Source of the DNA: Bacteroidota bacterium
GTDB lineage: Bacteria > Bacteroidota > Rhodothermia > Rhodothermales > UBA10348
DNA length: 42,372 nt
Direction: 5' to 3'
Assembly (NCBI GenBank): GCA_029262775.1
Contig: JAJCYR010000018.1
Span: 1-42,372 of the forward strand
Shown: in pieces, positions 15,650-25,125 of the stretch
Numbering within the stretch: the first letter of the stretch is position 1
Layout: each line of letters starts with the position of its first letter
Position numbers and translations under genes: made by a program
The notes under the pieces: model-generated
The model's database searches: none
What the model was told of the DNA's origin: nothing
What the model saw: the letters and a program-made list of their open reading frames with translations, nothing else

Positions 15650-16912
15650 ATGATCGTTCCCACCCCAGCGAACGCACCGCGTTCAGCGCTCCGTACAGGT
15701 CTTTTCCTTGTGGTTTTCCTTTTGACTCCCTGGGCGGACAACCTGGCCATGGGTGCAGCGGCTGTGCACCCGGCCACCGCCGCATCGCACGTAATCAATG
15801 CGGCCCGCACACTCAGTCCGCCGCAGAAAACCGACGCCCTCCAGGTGCGAGCGCGCGATGTGGGCATAACTCCGGGGGTGCTGCCGACGGGTCCGCTGAA
15901 TGCGATTACGGATGTGGAGGGCGTGCGGGTCGGGCATGTGACGCTCATCCGGGGCGATTCGGTGCGTACCGGGGTGACGGCCATTCTGCCTCACGGCGGA
16001 AATCTGTACGCGGACAAGGTGCCCGCGGGGTTCAGCGCGGCCAATGCGTTCGGGAAATTCGCGGGCAGCACGCAGATCCGGGAGCTCGGCGAGATCGAGA
16101 CGCCGATTGTGCTCACGAACACGCTATCGGTACCGCAGGGAATGGAAGGGGTCATTGACTGGACACTCCGGCAACCGGGCAACGAAAACGTGCGCTCGGT
16201 GAATGCGGTGGTCGGCGAGACGAACGATGGGTTCCTGAACGATATTCGGGGACGCCACGTGCGGGCGCACCATGTGGTTGAGGCCATTGAAAGCGCGCGC
16301 CCCGGGCCGGTCGCCGAGGGCGGGGTCGGGGCCGGGACGGGGACCGTCAGTTTTGGATGGAAGGGAGGCATTGGTACGAGTTCGCGGCAGCTGCCCGAAG
16401 CGCTCGGGGGTTGGACCGTAGGGGTGCTCGTACAGACCAATTACGGCGGTATTCTGCAAATCGACGGCGTGCGTGTTGGCGAGGCGCTTGGCCAGTTCTA
16501 CCTGGACCGTTTTGTGGACCGGGGCGATGCGGACGGATCGGTAATCGTTGTCGTGGCGACCAATGCGCCGCTCTCGGATCGGAATCTGGAGCGGCTCGCC
16601 CACCGGGCGCTCTACGGAGTGCCGCGCACGGGGTCGCCGGCAACGAACGGATCGGGCGATTACGCGGTCTCCTTTTCGACGCATGAAGGCGTGCGGCGCA
16701 CGCCCGAGCGGCGCGCACCGGATCCGGGCGGCACGGGGACGGTGCTGGCCGAGTGGCCCAATGACCGCATGAGCCCCCTGTTCCAGGCGGCTGTTGAAGC
16801 ATCCGAAGAAGCCATTTACAATGCGCTTTTCATGGCGCAGACCACGATAGGCCATCGGGGCACGGTCGAGGCGCTGCCGCTGCGGCGCGTCCTGGACCTC
16901 ATGGAGCGGTGA
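15650..16912 (+). CDS. P1 family (DmpA/S58) aminopeptidase, exported
   Basis: A 420-residue precursor. Residues 1-35 form a signal peptide, so the enzyme acts outside the cytoplasm. The body matches the DmpA family of N-terminal nucleophile peptidases (L-aminopeptidase/D-Ala-esterase), which cleave themselves between Gly and Ser. That site is visible as DADGSVIVVVATNAP, with Gly296-Ser297; Ser297 would be the new N-terminal nucleophile. Other family blocks are NAITDVEGVRVGH, GETNDGFLNDIR and VQTNYGG. It stands alone and ends 81 bp ahead of the tRNA gene. Confidence 0.92.
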   Translation: MIVPTPANAPRSALRTGLFLVVFLLTPWADNLAMGAAAVHPATAASHVINAARTLSPPQKTDALQVRARDVGITPGVLPTGPLNAITDVEGVRVGHVTLIRGDSVRTGVTAILPHGGNLYADKVPAGFSAANAFGKFAGSTQIRELGEIETPIVLTNTLSVPQGMEGVIDWTLRQPGNENVRSVNAVVGETNDGFLNDIRGRHVRAHHVVEAIESARPGPVAEGGVGAGTGTVSFGWKGGIGTSSRQLPEALGGWTVGVLVQTNYGGILQIDGVRVGEALGQFYLDRFVDRGDADGSVIVVVATNAPLSDRNLERLAHRALYGVPRTGSPATNGSGDYAVSFSTHEGVRRTPERRAPDPGGTGTVLAEWPNDRMSPLFQAAVEASEEAIYNALFMAQTTIGHRGTVEALPLRRVLDLMER

Positions 16913-16993
16913 AAATTGTGTAACGATGCCCAATCCGTTGCAGAGCGGCCGATGAATCCCTATTTTTCCTGTTCTATACCCCTTCGGGGACTC

Positions 16994-17064
16994 TGCCCGG
17001 TCGTCTAATGGCAGGACAGCGGCCTTTGAAGCCGTATGTGGAGGTTCGAATCCTCCCCGGGCAA
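16994..17064 (+). tRNA. tRNA-Gln (anticodon UUG)
   Basis: A full cloverleaf is present: acceptor TGCCCGG (16994-17000) pairs with CCGGGCA (17057-17063); a D arm GTC/GAC; an anticodon stem GCGGC/GCCGT around loop CTTTGAA with anticodon TTG; a 4-base variable region; and T arm GGAGG-TTCGAAT-CCTCC. The discriminator is A, and CCA is not encoded. A small CCCC-TTC-GGGG hairpin precedes it (16979-16989). prs starts 52 bases downstream and may share its transcript. Confidence 0.95.
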
Positions 17065-17116
17065 CAAAGGTCTGCCAGTAGACCGGGAAGCCGAACCGCC
17101 CATATTGAACGTGTCC

Positions 17117-18055
17117 ATGAAAGGAGATCATCCCATCCAGATGTTTGCTGGCCGGTCCAACCCGGCGCTCGCCCGTGCTATTGCCACGGCGTTTGGGCAG
17201 GATCTGGGGAAGGTGGAAATCAAGAATTTCTCCGACGGGGAAATTTACGTCCACTATGAGGAATCTATCCGGGGTGGGGATGTCTTTCTGATCCAGAGCA
17301 CGCCGCCGCCTGCCGATCATTGCATGGAACTCATGCTCATGATCGATGCGGCGAAGCGCGCCAGCGCCGAGCGCATTACGGCGGTCATTCCGTATTTTGG
17401 ATACGCCCGTCAGGACCGGAAGGACCAGCCTCGGGTATCTATTGCGGCCAAGCTCATGGCCAACATGCTGACCATGGCGGGTGTGGATCGCGTACTGACC
17501 ATGGATCTGCATGCGGCCCAGATCCAGGGCTTTTTCGATGTGCCCGTGGATCACCTCTACGGCAGTGCGGTCTTTATTGAGCACTTCCGCTCCATGCAGC
17601 TGGACGACCTCGTGGTGGTCGCTCCCGATGTGGGCGGCATCAAGATGGCGCGCGCCTACTCGAAGCGGCTCGGTGCGGATTTGGCCATGATCGACAAGCG
17701 GCGGCCCACGCAGAATGTGGCCGAGGTCATGAATATCATTGGTGAGGTCGAGGGCATGAACGTGATCCTGATCGATGACATGATCGATACGGCCGGGACC
17801 ATCACGAGCGCCGCATCGGCCCTCAAAAAAGCGGGTGCACTACGCATTATGGCTGCCGGAACGCATCCGTTGCTGTCCGGTCCGGCGTTTGACCGCATTG
17901 AACACTCTGAAATTGAACGTATGGTCGTCACGGACACGATTCCGCTGATACGACCTTCGGAACGCATTACGGTGGTAAGCACGGCGGAGATTTTCGCCGA
18001 TGCCATCCGGCGTATTTACACGGATGAATCAGTCTCGACACTGTTCATCCCCTGA
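17117..18055 (+). CDS. prs: Ribose-phosphate pyrophosphokinase
   Basis: A 312-residue cytoplasmic enzyme that makes PRPP from ribose 5-phosphate and ATP, feeding nucleotide, His and Trp synthesis. Family blocks: MFAGRSNPALA, NFSDGEIYV, the ATP-site PYFGYARQDRK, the catalytic TMDLHAAQIQGFF, the flexible loop DKRRP, and the PRPP-binding ILIDDMIDTAGT near 219-230. ATG 17117 gives the usual short lead before FAG; the ATG at 17141 has AAAGGAG 14 bases ahead and is an alternative. It is followed by rplY and pth on the same strand, a common arrangement. Confidence 0.96.
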   Translation: MKGDHPIQMFAGRSNPALARAIATAFGQDLGKVEIKNFSDGEIYVHYEESIRGGDVFLIQSTPPPADHCMELMLMIDAAKRASAERITAVIPYFGYARQDRKDQPRVSIAAKLMANMLTMAGVDRVLTMDLHAAQIQGFFDVPVDHLYGSAVFIEHFRSMQLDDLVVVAPDVGGIKMARAYSKRLGADLAMIDKRRPTQNVAEVMNIIGEVEGMNVILIDDMIDTAGTITSAASALKKAGALRIMAAGTHPLLSGPAFDRIEHSEIERMVVTDTIPLIRPSERITVVSTAEIFADAIRRIYTDESVSTLFIP

Positions 18056-18087
18056 ACACAACACAACGAATACAGGAAGGAATTGGC

Positions 18088-18738
18088 ATGGAAGCGATAA
18101 CGCTCGAAGTGACCCCGCGCGAGACGGGCAAGAAGGCAACGAAAGCCGCCCGGAATGCCGGTCATGTGCCGTGTGTCATGTACGGATTTGAAGAGGACGC
18201 CAAGTCGTTCAGCGTACCTGCGCTCGGGCTGCGGCCCCTCATTTACACCGACGAATTCCGCCGCGTGAATGTGGTTTTTGAGGGCACCTCGTATGAATGC
18301 GTGGTCAAGCGGGTGGATTTCCACCCGGTAACCGACGCTCCCATCCACGCAGACTTTCAGATCCTGCATCCGGGAGAACTGGTGAACCTGCGTATTCCCG
18401 TCCACTTCGAGGGCATATCCATTGGTCAGAAAAATGGAGCCATTGCGCAGACGTTTGTCAACAAAATCCGTGTCCGATGCCTGCCGAAGGACCTGCCCGA
18501 CCATGTGGTTGTCGACATTTCGCAGCTCCAGATTGGGCAGTCCCTGATGGTTTCAGACGTACAGGTGGAGGGCGTTGAGTTCCTGTCTCCTGCCGACCAG
18601 ACGCTGGTCACCATCACCGTGCCGCGTGGTATTGTGTCGGTTGACGATGAGGAGGTCGATGACGACGCCGCAGGCGTGCTCGCTGAAGGCGAAGAGGGAG
18701 ATGCGGTCGCTGAAGGAGAAGCGGAAGCGGAAGCGTAA
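18088..18738 (+). CDS. rplY: Large subunit ribosomal protein bL25 (Ctc form)
   Basis: A 216-residue protein of the long TL5/Ctc type, which binds 5S rRNA. The N-terminal RNA-binding domain (about 1-95) includes RETGKKATKAARNAGHVPCV and the VKRVDFHPVTDAPIHADF block; the C-terminal beta domain (about 96-185) has VHFEGISIGQKNGA. An acidic tail (about 187-216) of Asp, Glu and Ala ends the protein. It lies 32 bp behind prs, with AGGAAGGA just ahead of the start, and 11 bp ahead of pth. All three are likely one operon. Confidence 0.95.
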   Translation: MEAITLEVTPRETGKKATKAARNAGHVPCVMYGFEEDAKSFSVPALGLRPLIYTDEFRRVNVVFEGTSYECVVKRVDFHPVTDAPIHADFQILHPGELVNLRIPVHFEGISIGQKNGAIAQTFVNKIRVRCLPKDLPDHVVVDISQLQIGQSLMVSDVQVEGVEFLSPADQTLVTITVPRGIVSVDDEEVDDDAAGVLAEGEEGDAVAEGEAEAEA

Positions 18739-18749
18739 CGAGCTGCGTC

Positions 18750-19319
18750 GTGTCCACGAAGCGATTCATCATAGGCCTTGGGAATCCGGGTCCTGAGTAC
18801 GCGAAGACGCGGCACAACATTGGTTTCGAGGTCGTGGACGCTGTCGCGGGGCGTCTTCGGGAGGTCGCTTTTTCGCAAAAGGGGCAATCGGAGGTGGCCG
18901 AGTCGCGCTGGCGTGGCCGCCATGTGGGGCTCGCCAAGCCACGGACGTACATGAACCGCAGTGGCCTCGCGGTCGAGGAGATTGTGCGCCGTCATGGACT
19001 GGACCACCAGGATCTGCTTGTTGTCGTTGACGACATCCATCTGCCGTTTGGCAGAATCCGCATTCGGCCGTCCGGGGGAACTGGAGGGCACAATGGACTG
19101 GAAGACATCGGCGATTGGCTCGATGGAGACGATTTTCCGCGCCTGCGGTTCGGAATCGGATCGGAATTCGACGAGGGGCGGCAGTCCGACTATGTGCTCG
19201 CCCCGTTCAACGACGACCAACTACAGGAACTGGAGCGGCTCGTGGCGCACGCCCGCGATGCCGCTCTTGCGTTTGTGACCGACGGGGTCCAGACTGCCAT
19301 GAACCGCTACAACCTCTGA
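18750..19319 (+). CDS. pth: Peptidyl-tRNA hydrolase
   Basis: A 189-residue enzyme that frees tRNA from peptidyl-tRNA dropped by the ribosome. The active-site elements are all visible: GLGNPGPEY, catalytic His in TRHNIGF, the MNRSG stretch, the Asp in [10 protein letters not shown] and GGHNGLEDI. It starts at GTG 18750, eleven bases behind rplY; the encoded [14 protein letters not shown] is the standard N-terminus. Confidence 0.96.
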   Translation: MSTKRFIIGLGNPGPEYAKTRHNIGFEVVDAVAGRLREVAFSQKGQSEVAESRWRGRHVGLAKPRTYMNRSGLAVEEIVRRHGLDHQDLLVVVDDIHLPFGRIRIRPSGGTGGHNGLEDIGDWLDGDDFPRLRFGIGSEFDEGRQSDYVLAPFNDDQLQELERLVAHARDAALAFVTDGVQTAMNRYNL

Positions 19320-19416
19320 ATTATTGGTTAACGGGTGTAAGGTGCCGCCCTGCCCCCTATTTTCACGGATCTTATTCAACCCGGAATATCAACAATCCGA
19401 ATACAACCCCCACACC

Positions 19417-21519
19417 ATGGATCTTGCATTATTGATCTGGCTTGTCCCCGTTTCCGGCGTATTGGCGCTGCTTTACGCGTATTCGCGAGCCCAGTGGGTC
19501 GCGAAGCAGGAGGTAGGTACGCCTTTGATGGCGGAATTGGCACAGGCCATTGCTGAGGGCGCGCGCGCCTTCCTCCGCCAGGAATACCGCGTCCTGTTCA
19601 TTTTTGTGGCGGTCGTAGCCGTTCTGTTGGCATTCGCCAACATGTCGCAACCTGCGTCGTCCTGGATGATTGCCATATCCTTTGTAGTCGGTGCATTCTG
19701 TAGCGGACTGGCCGGATTCATTGGCATGACGGTAGCGACGAAAGCGAACGTTCGTACGACACAGGCGGCCCGTACCGGGTTGGCACCGGCACTGAACGTG
19801 GCGTTTTCGGGAGGTCTCGTCATGGGGCTGAGCGTGGTTGGTCTCGGCGTGCTCGGTCTCAGCGTGCTGTTTCTGGCCTACGACGCCATGACAATGTGGA
19901 CCATTACGAAGGTAATTGGCGTGATTTCAGGGTTCTCGTTGGGCGCCAGTTCCATTGCGTTGTTTGCCCGCGTGGGCGGTGGCATTTACACGAAGGCCGC
20001 GGACGTGGGAGCCGACCTGGCCGGAAAGGTCTACGAAGGCATTCCGGAAGATGACCCCCGCAACCCGGCGACCATCGCCGACAATGTGGGCGACAACGTA
20101 GGCGATGTGGCCGGCATGGGAGCCGACCTGTTTGAATCCTATGTGGGATCGATTATTGGTACGATGGTGCTCGGCTCGGCGTTTATTTCACTGCCGGCGT
20201 TTGCGTCGGGCGGCATGGGCGACATCAGCGCCGTCATACTGCCCCTGGTCCTTGCCGGTGTCGGTATCCTCGTTTCCATTGCGGGGTCGCTCTTCGTCAA
20301 GGTCAAGGAAGGAGGTAGCCCCCAACATGCCCTGAACGTGGGTGAGTTTGGCGCGGCGGGTCTGATGGCCATTCTGGCCTATTTTATTATCACCATGATG
20401 CTTCCGGAGACATGGGATCACACGTCCTGGAACGGCGTCACGACGCAGTACACGTCTCTTGGTGTCTTCTGGGCCGTGCTGATTGGCCTTGCGGCAGGCA
20501 CCATCATTGGCCTGGTTACGGAATATTATACGGCGACCGGAAAGGGCCCTGTCACGGGTATTGTGCACCAGTCGGTGACGGGCTCCGCAACAAACATCAT
20601 TGCCGGACTCGGCGTGGGCATGTTCTCGACGGGCATCCCGACGGTCGTACTGGCGCTGGGTATCATTGGCGCCTTCGCCTTTGCCGGTCTCTACGGAATT
20701 GCCATTGCGGCGGTAGGCATGCTGTCTGTCACCGGAATTCAGTTGGCGGTCGATGCCTACGGTCCCATCTCGGATAACGCAGGGGGCATCGCGGAGATGG
20801 CCGAACTGCCCCCGGAAGTACGTGAGCGCACGGACAAGCTGGATGCGGTCGGTAACACGACGGCCGCCATTGGCAAGGGTTTTGCCATTGGAAGCGCTGC
20901 ACTCACCGCACTGGGCCTGTTCGCAGCCTTCATGCAGCAGGCGCAGGTGCCGAATATCGACGTGGCAAACCCGAATATCCTTGCTGGTCTGCTGCTGGGC
21001 GCAATGTTGCCGTATGTGTTCAGCGCCATGGCCATGGGTGCTGTTGGGCGCGCCGCCGGTGACATGATCAAGGAGGTGGGACGGCAGTTCGCCGAGATTC
21101 CAGGCTTGCGCGAGGGGACGGCAAAGCCGGACCACGAACGCTGTGTTGAAATTTCGACCAAGGCAGCCATCCGTGAAATGGTGGCTCCTGGTTTGATGGC
21201 GGTGATTGTTCCGGTAGTGATCGGCTTCATTGACAAGAGCATGCTGGGCGGCCTGCTGGCCGGCGTCACGGTGTCGGGCGTCCTGTTCGCCATATTCCAG
21301 TCGAATGCGGGCGGCGCCTGGGACAATGCCAAGAAGATGATTGAAAGCGGGATCACGATTGACGGCACATTTTACGGGAAGGGCTCGGAGGCCCACAAGG
21401 CGGCTGTCGTCGGCGACACGGTCGGTGATCCGCTCAAGGATACATCCGGCCCGAGTCTGAACATCCTGATCAAGCTCATTGCTGTTGTCGCGCTCGTGAT
21501 TGCCCCGCTTATTGCCTGA
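19417..21519 (+). CDS. hppA: Membrane-bound ion-pumping pyrophosphatase
   Basis: A 700-residue protein with about 16 membrane segments that couples pyrophosphate hydrolysis to H+ or Na+ export. The substrate-site motifs are present: [42 protein letters not shown] and [15 protein letters not shown]. In [14 protein letters not shown], Ala and Gly occupy the positions that carry Lys and Thr in potassium-independent enzymes, which suggests a potassium-dependent type. Which ion is pumped is not decided. The frame is open upstream, but [14 protein letters not shown] (19417) is the natural start. A 97-bp leader separates it from pth. Confidence 0.95.
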   Translation: MDLALLIWLVPVSGVLALLYAYSRAQWVAKQEVGTPLMAELAQAIAEGARAFLRQEYRVLFIFVAVVAVLLAFANMSQPASSWMIAISFVVGAFCSGLAGFIGMTVATKANVRTTQAARTGLAPALNVAFSGGLVMGLSVVGLGVLGLSVLFLAYDAMTMWTITKVIGVISGFSLGASSIALFARVGGGIYTKAADVGADLAGKVYEGIPEDDPRNPATIADNVGDNVGDVAGMGADLFESYVGSIIGTMVLGSAFISLPAFASGGMGDISAVILPLVLAGVGILVSIAGSLFVKVKEGGSPQHALNVGEFGAAGLMAILAYFIITMMLPETWDHTSWNGVTTQYTSLGVFWAVLIGLAAGTIIGLVTEYYTATGKGPVTGIVHQSVTGSATNIIAGLGVGMFSTGIPTVVLALGIIGAFAFAGLYGIAIAAVGMLSVTGIQLAVDAYGPISDNAGGIAEMAELPPEVRERTDKLDAVGNTTAAIGKGFAIGSAALTALGLFAAFMQQAQVPNIDVANPNILAGLLLGAMLPYVFSAMAMGAVGRAAGDMIKEVGRQFAEIPGLREGTAKPDHERCVEISTKAAIREMVAPGLMAVIVPVVIGFIDKSMLGGLLAGVTVSGVLFAIFQSNAGGAWDNAKKMIESGITIDGTFYGKGSEAHKAAVVGDTVGDPLKDTSGPSLNILIKLIAVVALVIAPLIA

Positions 21520-21527
21520 GCATTGCC

Positions 21528-21554
21528 CAGGCGTGCCGGTGGCCTGATCTTTTT
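21528..21554 (+). terminator. Candidate intrinsic terminator behind hppA
   Basis: CAGGC (21528-21532) pairs with GCCTG (21542-21546), followed by ATCTTTTT. The hairpin is short, but the T run and its place nine bases after the hppA stop fit a terminator. Confidence 0.5.
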
Positions 21555-21613
21555 CAGTCCAGCGGCGTATCCGACGTTCCTGTTCACCACCTGATCTCCA
21601 GATCGCGCTCCAC

Positions 21614-23386
21614 ATGGCGAAAGTTGAAGTGACCATGCCCAAAATGGGCGAAAGCATCACGGAAGGCACCGTAATTGAATGGCTGAAGCAGCCCGGCGAT
21701 ACGGTCGAAATGGACGAGCCGTTGCTGGAAATAGGCACGGACAAGGTCGATACGGAGGTCCCCTCGCCCCAGGCGGGTGTGCTGGAGAAAATCCTGGTGG
21801 AAGCTGGCGATACGGTCGAGGTCGGGACGGCGATTGCCATCCTGGAGACGGACGCAGACGCAGCAGATGCAGCCGGTGGAGACGGGCAGCAGGCGACTGA
21901 ATCGGTCGCCAAGCCGGAGCCCGCTGCTGAGCCGGAGCCCGCCGCCGCTGAGCCGGAGCCCGCCGCCGCCGAGCCGGAACCCGCCGCTGCCGAGCCGGAA
22001 CCCGCCGCTGCCGAGCCGGAACCCGCCCCCAAGCCAGGCGCAGCCCCCACGCCGAACGGAAAGCGCGTCGAAGTTCACATGCCGAAGATGGGAGAGAGCA
22101 TCACGGAAGGCACCGTGCTCTCCTGGGCGAAGCAGGTGGGCGATGCCATCGAGCTGGATGAGACGCTGCTCGAGATTGCGACCGACAAGGTCGATACGGA
22201 AGTACCGGCGCCCGCTGCCGGTGTACTTCAGGAAATCTGCGTCGAGGAAGGGGAGACGGTTGACGTGGGAACACTCATTGCCGTGATTGGCTCGGAAGGC
22301 GTCGCGGCAGCGCCGTCCGGTGGCGGCGCCAACGAGCAGCCTTCGACGGATCAGAAAACCGCCAGAGAATCCTCCCAGCCCGCACAGCCCGCGGCGCCCG
22401 CACAGCCCGCGGGCCCCATTGCACGCACTGATGACGAGGGCCGGTTCTATTCACCACTCGTCCGCTCCATCGCCGAGGCCGAAGGCGTGTCGATGTCCGA
22501 ATTGAAGCAGATCAAGGGTTCAGGCCGGGAGGGCCGCGTGACGAAGGCGGATCTCATGACGTATCTGGAATCCCGCGGCAGCGCTCCAGCGGCGGCGAAG
22601 GCTCCGGCGGCGAAGGGCGCGCCATCGAGGCCGGCAGCGAGCGTCGCATCGACAGGAACTCCAGCGACCGGGGAGCGGGTCGAGGTGGTCAAGATGGATC
22701 GCATGCGGCAGATTATTGCCGAGCATATGACGCGGTCCAAGGCCACGAGTGCGCACGTGACGTCGTTCGCCGAGATCGATGCGTCCAACCTGGTCCGTCT
22801 TCGCGAGAAGAACAAGGCGGCATTCCAGAAGCGTGAGGGTATCAAGCTGACGTACACGCCGTTTTTTGTACAGGCGGCGGTCCAGGCGCTCAAGGAGCAT
22901 CCCATCCTGAACAGCTCGGTCGATGGCGATACCATTGTGTATCGCAAGGATTTCCATATCGGTATTGCGGTGGCTATCGGGACGACTGGACTATTGGCGC
23001 CCGTCATTCGGGATGCCGGACAGCGCAATCTGACGGGGCTGGCGCATGCGGCGGCGGATTTGGCTATGCGGGCGCGTAGCAAGCAGCTGCTGCCCGATCA
23101 TCTGGCGGGAGGAACGTTCACCGTTACGAATGTGGGCTCGCTCGGGTCTGTCATGGGCACGCCCATCATCAATCAGCCCCAGGTTGCTATTCTGGCCACA
23201 GGTGCCATCAAGAAGCGGCCGGTTGTGATCGAGGATCCTGTCATGGGAGACGTGATTGCCGTGCGCCACATGATGATGGTTTCGCTCTCGTACGACCACC
23301 GGATCATCGACGGATCCATGGGGTCATCGTTCCTGAGGGCCTACACGGACGCTCTTGAAGGGCTGGATCCCGACGCGGAGATCTGA
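21614..23386 (+). CDS. 2-oxoacid dehydrogenase E2 (dihydrolipoyl acyltransferase), two lipoyl domains
   Basis: A 590-residue core subunit. Lipoyl domains lie at 1-80 and 151-230, each with TDKVDTEVP (Lys44 and Lys192 carry lipoate). A Glu/Pro/Ala linker joins them. The E3-binding domain is at about 278-318 (SPLVRSIAEAEGV) and the catalytic domain at 356-590, with active-site His562 and Asp566 in DHRIIDG. It forms the core of a 2-oxoglutarate or branched-chain 2-oxoacid dehydrogenase; TDKVDTEVP with two lipoyl domains is common in Bacteroidota E2s and does not settle the substrate. No E1 or E3 gene is adjacent. Confidence 0.92.
   Translation: MAKVEVTMPKMGESITEGTVIEWLKQPGDTVEMDEPLLEIGTDKVDTEVPSPQAGVLEKILVEAGDTVEVGTAIAILETDADAADAAGGDGQQATESVAKPEPAAEPEPAAAEPEPAAAEPEPAAAEPEPAAAEPEPAPKPGAAPTPNGKRVEVHMPKMGESITEGTVLSWAKQVGDAIELDETLLEIATDKVDTEVPAPAAGVLQEICVEEGETVDVGTLIAVIGSEGVAAAPSGGGANEQPSTDQKTARESSQPAQPAAPAQPAGPIARTDDEGRFYSPLVRSIAEAEGVSMSELKQIKGSGREGRVTKADLMTYLESRGSAPAAAKAPAAKGAPSRPAASVASTGTPATGERVEVVKMDRMRQIIAEHMTRSKATSAHVTSFAEIDASNLVRLREKNKAAFQKREGIKLTYTPFFVQAAVQALKEHPILNSSVDGDTIVYRKDFHIGIAVAIGTTGLLAPVIRDAGQRNLTGLAHAAADLAMRARSKQLLPDHLAGGTFTVTNVGSLGSVMGTPIINQPQVAILATGAIKKRPVVIEDPVMGDVIAVRHMMMVSLSYDHRIIDGSMGSSFLRAYTDALEGLDPDAEI
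21929..22027. repeat. 21-bp coding repeat (EPEPAAA) in the E2 linker
   Basis: Nearly five copies of a 21-bp unit encode EPEPAAA between the two lipoyl domains. Copies differ at silent sites. Such flexible linkers let lipoyl domains swing; length changes by slippage would be tolerated. Confidence 0.85.
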
Positions 23387-23478
23387 CGCGCACGGAAATA
23401 CAATAACCGTTATTGACAAAGTCCGTCAAAGTTGGTTGATTGGGGGGCCGTCAGTCTGCACGAATCTGCCCCATATCC

Positions 23479-24387
23479 ATGACCCCCGCCGAAACCCAGG
23501 ATCTGAAGCTTTCCCCTGCTGCGCTGCAGGAGCACGTACAGCGCTTCCTGAAGGAGTATCTGGCGGACAAGAGTCCGGAGACCGTGGGTACGTACCGCCG
23601 TTCGCTGAACGAGTTTGAGCGCTGGTTTGTCCGCGAGGATACCCACTGCATGTTCCACACGAAGGATATTGCGGACTACAAAACGTGGCTCATGGAGGCG
23701 CGCGGCCTGCACGAAGTGTCGGTTTCGACGTATTTGACAGCGGTCAGGCGGTTGTGCCAGTACATGGTGGACCGTGGCATGCTCCCCGAGAATCCGGCGC
23801 GGGCGGTCAAGGGGAATCGGCGTCCAGATGCCCACACCCGCGATGTGCTCTCGCGCGGTGAGGTGGACGAGCTGCTCGCGGGCATCCCGACGGACTCGTG
23901 CATCAGCAAACGCGACCGGGCCGTTGTGCACATGATGCTCTTCGCCGGGCTCAGTGAAATAGAGATTACCCGGGCCGATGTACAGGACCTGGAGCAGACC
24001 CTGATGGGGTGGTATTTGCGAATCCAGGGAAAAGGTCATACGCTGAAAGATCAGCAGGTGCCGATCGACCCTCCGGTCATGGACGCCATTCGGTTGTATC
24101 TGGACGCGCGGGGCCGGATGTCGCCGGAAGATCCGCTTTTTGTGTCGCATGGCCACCGAAGTGAGGGGAAGCGGCTCAATACGCGCTCGGTTCGCAGCCG
24201 GATCAGCGCCCATTTGCAGGAAGCAGGCGTAAAGCGGGACGGTATAACGCCGCACAGCTTGACGCACACGGCGGCGCTTTTGTGGCTGGGCGACGGCATG
24301 TCGGTTGACGACGTTCGCCGCCGCATGCGACACGGCACGCTTGAAACCACCATGATGTACTATCGCCGACAGGAAGAAGGTGAATAA
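23479..24387 (+). CDS. Tyrosine-recombinase-like protein lacking both catalytic arginines
   Basis: A 302-residue protein with an N-terminal core-binding SAM-like domain (about 14-105) and a C-terminal phage-integrase domain (about 118-300). Lys185 in GKG, His259, His285 and the nucleophile Tyr294 are in place. The box I Arg, normally in AGLRxxEI, is Ser159 (AGLSEIEITRADV), and the HxxR Arg is Thr262 (PHSLTHTAA). Without these two residues strand cleavage should be lost or much reduced, so it may act as a DNA-binding protein. The frame is intact and of normal length. alkD starts three bases after its stop, indicating co-expression. ATG 23479 is chosen by homology. Confidence 0.85.
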   Translation: MTPAETQDLKLSPAALQEHVQRFLKEYLADKSPETVGTYRRSLNEFERWFVREDTHCMFHTKDIADYKTWLMEARGLHEVSVSTYLTAVRRLCQYMVDRGMLPENPARAVKGNRRPDAHTRDVLSRGEVDELLAGIPTDSCISKRDRAVVHMMLFAGLSEIEITRADVQDLEQTLMGWYLRIQGKGHTLKDQQVPIDPPVMDAIRLYLDARGRMSPEDPLFVSHGHRSEGKRLNTRSVRSRISAHLQEAGVKRDGITPHSLTHTAALLWLGDGMSVDDVRRRMRHGTLETTMMYYRRQEEGE

Positions 24388-24390
24388 CCC

Positions 24391-25095
24391 ATGCCAGGAC
24401 CCATAGATATTCCCCATCTGTACTCTCCGGAGGATGTTGTCCGTTTCGTGGGACGTCAGCTCGCGGCGGCAAGTGACCAGGAGAAAGCGCATCAGATGGC
24501 GCAGTACATGAAAACGCGCATGCCGTTCTACGGGGTGCAGAAGCCGGGTCGCGAGCACATAGCACGCGCGGTGAAATGGCATTTTCGGCCATCCTCCCAG
24601 GCAGAGTACGAGCGCCTGGTGCGTCTGCTCTGGAAGGAGGAGCACCGTGAAGAGAAGTACCTGGCCGTCCAGTTTGCGCGCACGTTCCGGCTGTTCATCA
24701 CGTCGGATTCCATGCCGCTCTACGAGTTCCTGATTCGCGACGGTGCGTGGTGGGACTTCGTTGACGATGTCGCCATCCGGCTTGTGGGCACGGTGCTGCG
24801 CCACGAACGTCCGCAGATTTCCTCGATGCTCGATGCCTGGATTGAAGATGAGGACCGCTGGATACGACGGGCGGCGCTGCTATCGCAGGTCATGCACCGC
24901 GAGCATACGGACCATGCCAGGCTCTTCCGGTACTGCCGGGCGTGCATGAGCGAGGAGGATCCGTTCATTCTGAAGGCGGTTGGGTGGGCGCTCCGCGATT
25001 ATGCCAAGGCCGCGCCGGACCGCGTGGAGCGGTTCCTGGCCGAGTTCAATGGGTCGTTGCCCGGTGCCGTGGAGCGGGCGGTGAACCAGAGCTGA
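24391..25095 (+). CDS. alkD: AlkD-family DNA alkylation repair glycosylase
   Basis: A 234-residue all-helical HEAT-like repeat protein of the AlkD family, which excises bulky or cationic alkylpurines (3-methyl- and 7-methyl-purines) from DNA without base flipping. Typical blocks: MAQYMKTRMPFYGVQKPGR, the KWHF stretch, WWDFVDDVA holding the likely catalytic Asp125 next to Trp121, RWIRRAALL and VGWALRDYAK with the conserved Trp. All expected active-site residues are kept, so it should be functional. It follows the recombinase-like gene with only CCC between stop and start. It converges on porQ. Confidence 0.92.
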   Translation: MPGPIDIPHLYSPEDVVRFVGRQLAAASDQEKAHQMAQYMKTRMPFYGVQKPGREHIARAVKWHFRPSSQAEYERLVRLLWKEEHREEKYLAVQFARTFRLFITSDSMPLYEFLIRDGAWWDFVDDVAIRLVGTVLRHERPQISSMLDAWIEDEDRWIRRAALLSQVMHREHTDHARLFRYCRACMSEEDPFILKAVGWALRDYAKAAPDRVERFLAEFNGSLPGAVERAVNQS

Positions 25096-25103
25096 AGGTG
25101 GGC

Positions 25104-25125
25104 GCGCGCAGGCAGGTTTGCGCGC
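25104..25125. terminator. GC-rich hairpin between convergent alkD and porQ
   Basis: GCGCGCA (25104-25110) pairs exactly with TGCGCGC (25119-25125) around an 8-base loop, in the 30-bp gap between two convergent stops. A bidirectional terminator is likely, although no T tract follows. Confidence 0.5.

Noticed and set aside
16124-17584. 486-codon open frame on the minus strand
   Set aside because: Antisense to the P1 peptidase, tRNA-Gln and prs. It crosses a tRNA gene, so it is not coding.
20188-22050. 620-codon open frame on the minus strand
   Set aside because: It lies antisense to hppA and the E2 gene, whose products are unmistakable. The translation is low-complexity or unlike any protein and results from GC-rich codon use and the linker repeat.
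23479-24387. Recombinase as marker of an integrated element
   Set aside because: No att-like duplications, cargo or phage genes are nearby, the catalytic arginines are missing, and it is embedded in housekeeping genes.
23410-24804. 464-codon open frame on the minus strand
   Set aside because: Antisense to the recombinase-like gene and alkD, both with clear homology on the plus strand.
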